Source of the DNA: Nymphaea colorata
Taxonomy: Eukaryota; Streptophyta; Magnoliopsida; Nymphaeales; Nymphaeaceae
Assembly (NCBI RefSeq): GCF_008831285.2
Contig: NC_045141.1
Coordinates: 18,658,848-18,722,847, forward strand
Length of the DNA: 64,000 bases
Direction: 5' to 3'
Made by a program: the position numbers and the translations under genes. Below the pieces are notes generated by a model. That model made no database searches. It was not told where the DNA came from and saw only the letters and a program-made list of their open reading frames with translations. Shown here piece by piece: positions 62,996 through 64,000 of the stretch. Each line of letters starts with the position of its first letter. Position 1 is the stretch's first letter.

Positions 62996-64000
62996 ATCCC
63001 CATATGAAGCCACAAGAAATCTACAAAGCTCACGTGCTGGGTAAATAAGTAAGCTATTTTTTTTTTAGGAACTTGAGCATCCATTTAAATGATTAAAAAC
63101 GAGAGCTGTAAGTAAGAATTATTTCAAAAGCTCCGGCATGTGTTTGAAATTATCTAAAAACATTAGTGTACGCTTTGAAACTTTCGTAAAATTTATATCT
63201 ATTGGAAAAGGAAAAACAAAGCATGTTATTGTAAGATGTACTTCAAAATTTCAGTAGTGCACGAATTTGAAGGCAATCTAGCAAGTAAGATCCCAACTTA
63301 AACATGAAGCCAGATCTTCGCTTGTAATTGTAGCATCTTATAAATTATTGAAATATGAATTTAATTATTTAAGCTAATGAGATGTTTAATTAAAACTTCT
63401 ATTTATGTTTGCATAATTAAAAAATGCTTCACTTTTACAAAGTTTTGACCAACTTGTTTTCGGTTTTAAGGCATGCTTGAAACTGTGCTTTTTAATGTTT
63501 ATTTATCAACTAGGAGTGAAAAGGTAATTGCAAAAAATAAATTGCATGCTGGTATAAATATGTTAATAATTGGGAACATTTTTTGTGGATTTTTTATTTA
63601 TATTCACATGCTTAGATCAAGGGCCTCACCCTCCCCCTATCAGCTGAGCGAGGTTTAGCCACCATCCGAAAGAATGCAGAAGCCCCTACCCAACCCCTCT
63701 TCCCTTAGGATACATCACATGTTTCTATGTCTCTAGATGTCTTCCTTCCTATCGTGCTTCAACTTACACATTGATGATCACTCATCCCTTATATGTTCTA
63801 AATAAAGACTGGTTGCCTATCAATCTTTATTCGATCCCGTTGTACCAGCCTCCTTAGGGATAACCTCACCCTCTTCCTCCCGATACCCCACATGCGAAAG
63901 AAAATTATATTTTGCGACATCACATTTTGGAAACTGCATCATCGCCGATGACATCAAACGTCACTCTTTTTTATTTTTTATTTTATTTTTTTCTGGTTTC
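62996..64000. other. Right-hand end of the window, no gene seen
   Basis: AT-rich, then a GC-richer block from about 63615. Its reverse complement contains GAGGGGTTGGGTAGGGGCTT, reminiscent of the SINE-like segments at 62110-62215 and 62764-62995. No coding sequence or RNA gene was recognised. Confidence 0.35.

Overview
This is plant nuclear DNA. It has widely spaced genes with GT-AG introns, AT-rich intergenic DNA full of (TA)n/(GA)n microsatellites, several small DNA-transposon relics and one full-length Ty1/copia retrotransposon. The gene families (beta-expansin, plant tetraspanin, SDE5-type Smr protein, RCC1 protein with an F-box-like start) are those of a flowering plant. The sequence alone does not fix the species.

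Layout: (1) 1-5672, +: the last four coding exons of a small cysteine-rich protein gene, with a hAT-type MITE in one intron. (2) 8900-12440, +: a complete six-exon tetraspanin gene close to TET19. (3) 15081-18510, -: a complete four-exon beta-expansin gene, convergent with the tetraspanin. (4) 18.5-34 kb: a gene-poor block with two more hAT-type MITEs. Between 24.2 and 28.3 kb it holds a cluster of (TA)n tracts in which two families of short elements sit directly inside the microsatellites. A poorly resolved small transcript candidate lies at 29.6-32.2 kb. (5) 34914-40852, +: a complete six-exon RCC1-repeat gene with an F-box-like N terminus, matching the Arabidopsis At3g26100 type. (6) 42946-60114, -: an eleven-exon gene for an SDE5-like protein (CUE/UBA-like segments, DUF1771, Smr), convergent with the RCC1 gene. 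Its 7.3-kb second intron carries a 5.1-kb copia element in antisense orientation, with 276-bp LTRs and a 5-bp target duplication. (7) 60.1-64 kb: upstream DNA with SINE-like and other repeat fragments.

The genes do not form a pathway; they are ordinary neighbours. Two points stand out. A gene of the RNA-silencing machinery (SDE5) hosts a young but inactivated retrotransposon. The 24-28 kb cluster looks like repeated insertion of Micron-like elements into (TA)n microsatellites. Exon boundaries were derived by hand from splice sites, reading-frame continuity and family resemblance; no alignment or search was run.
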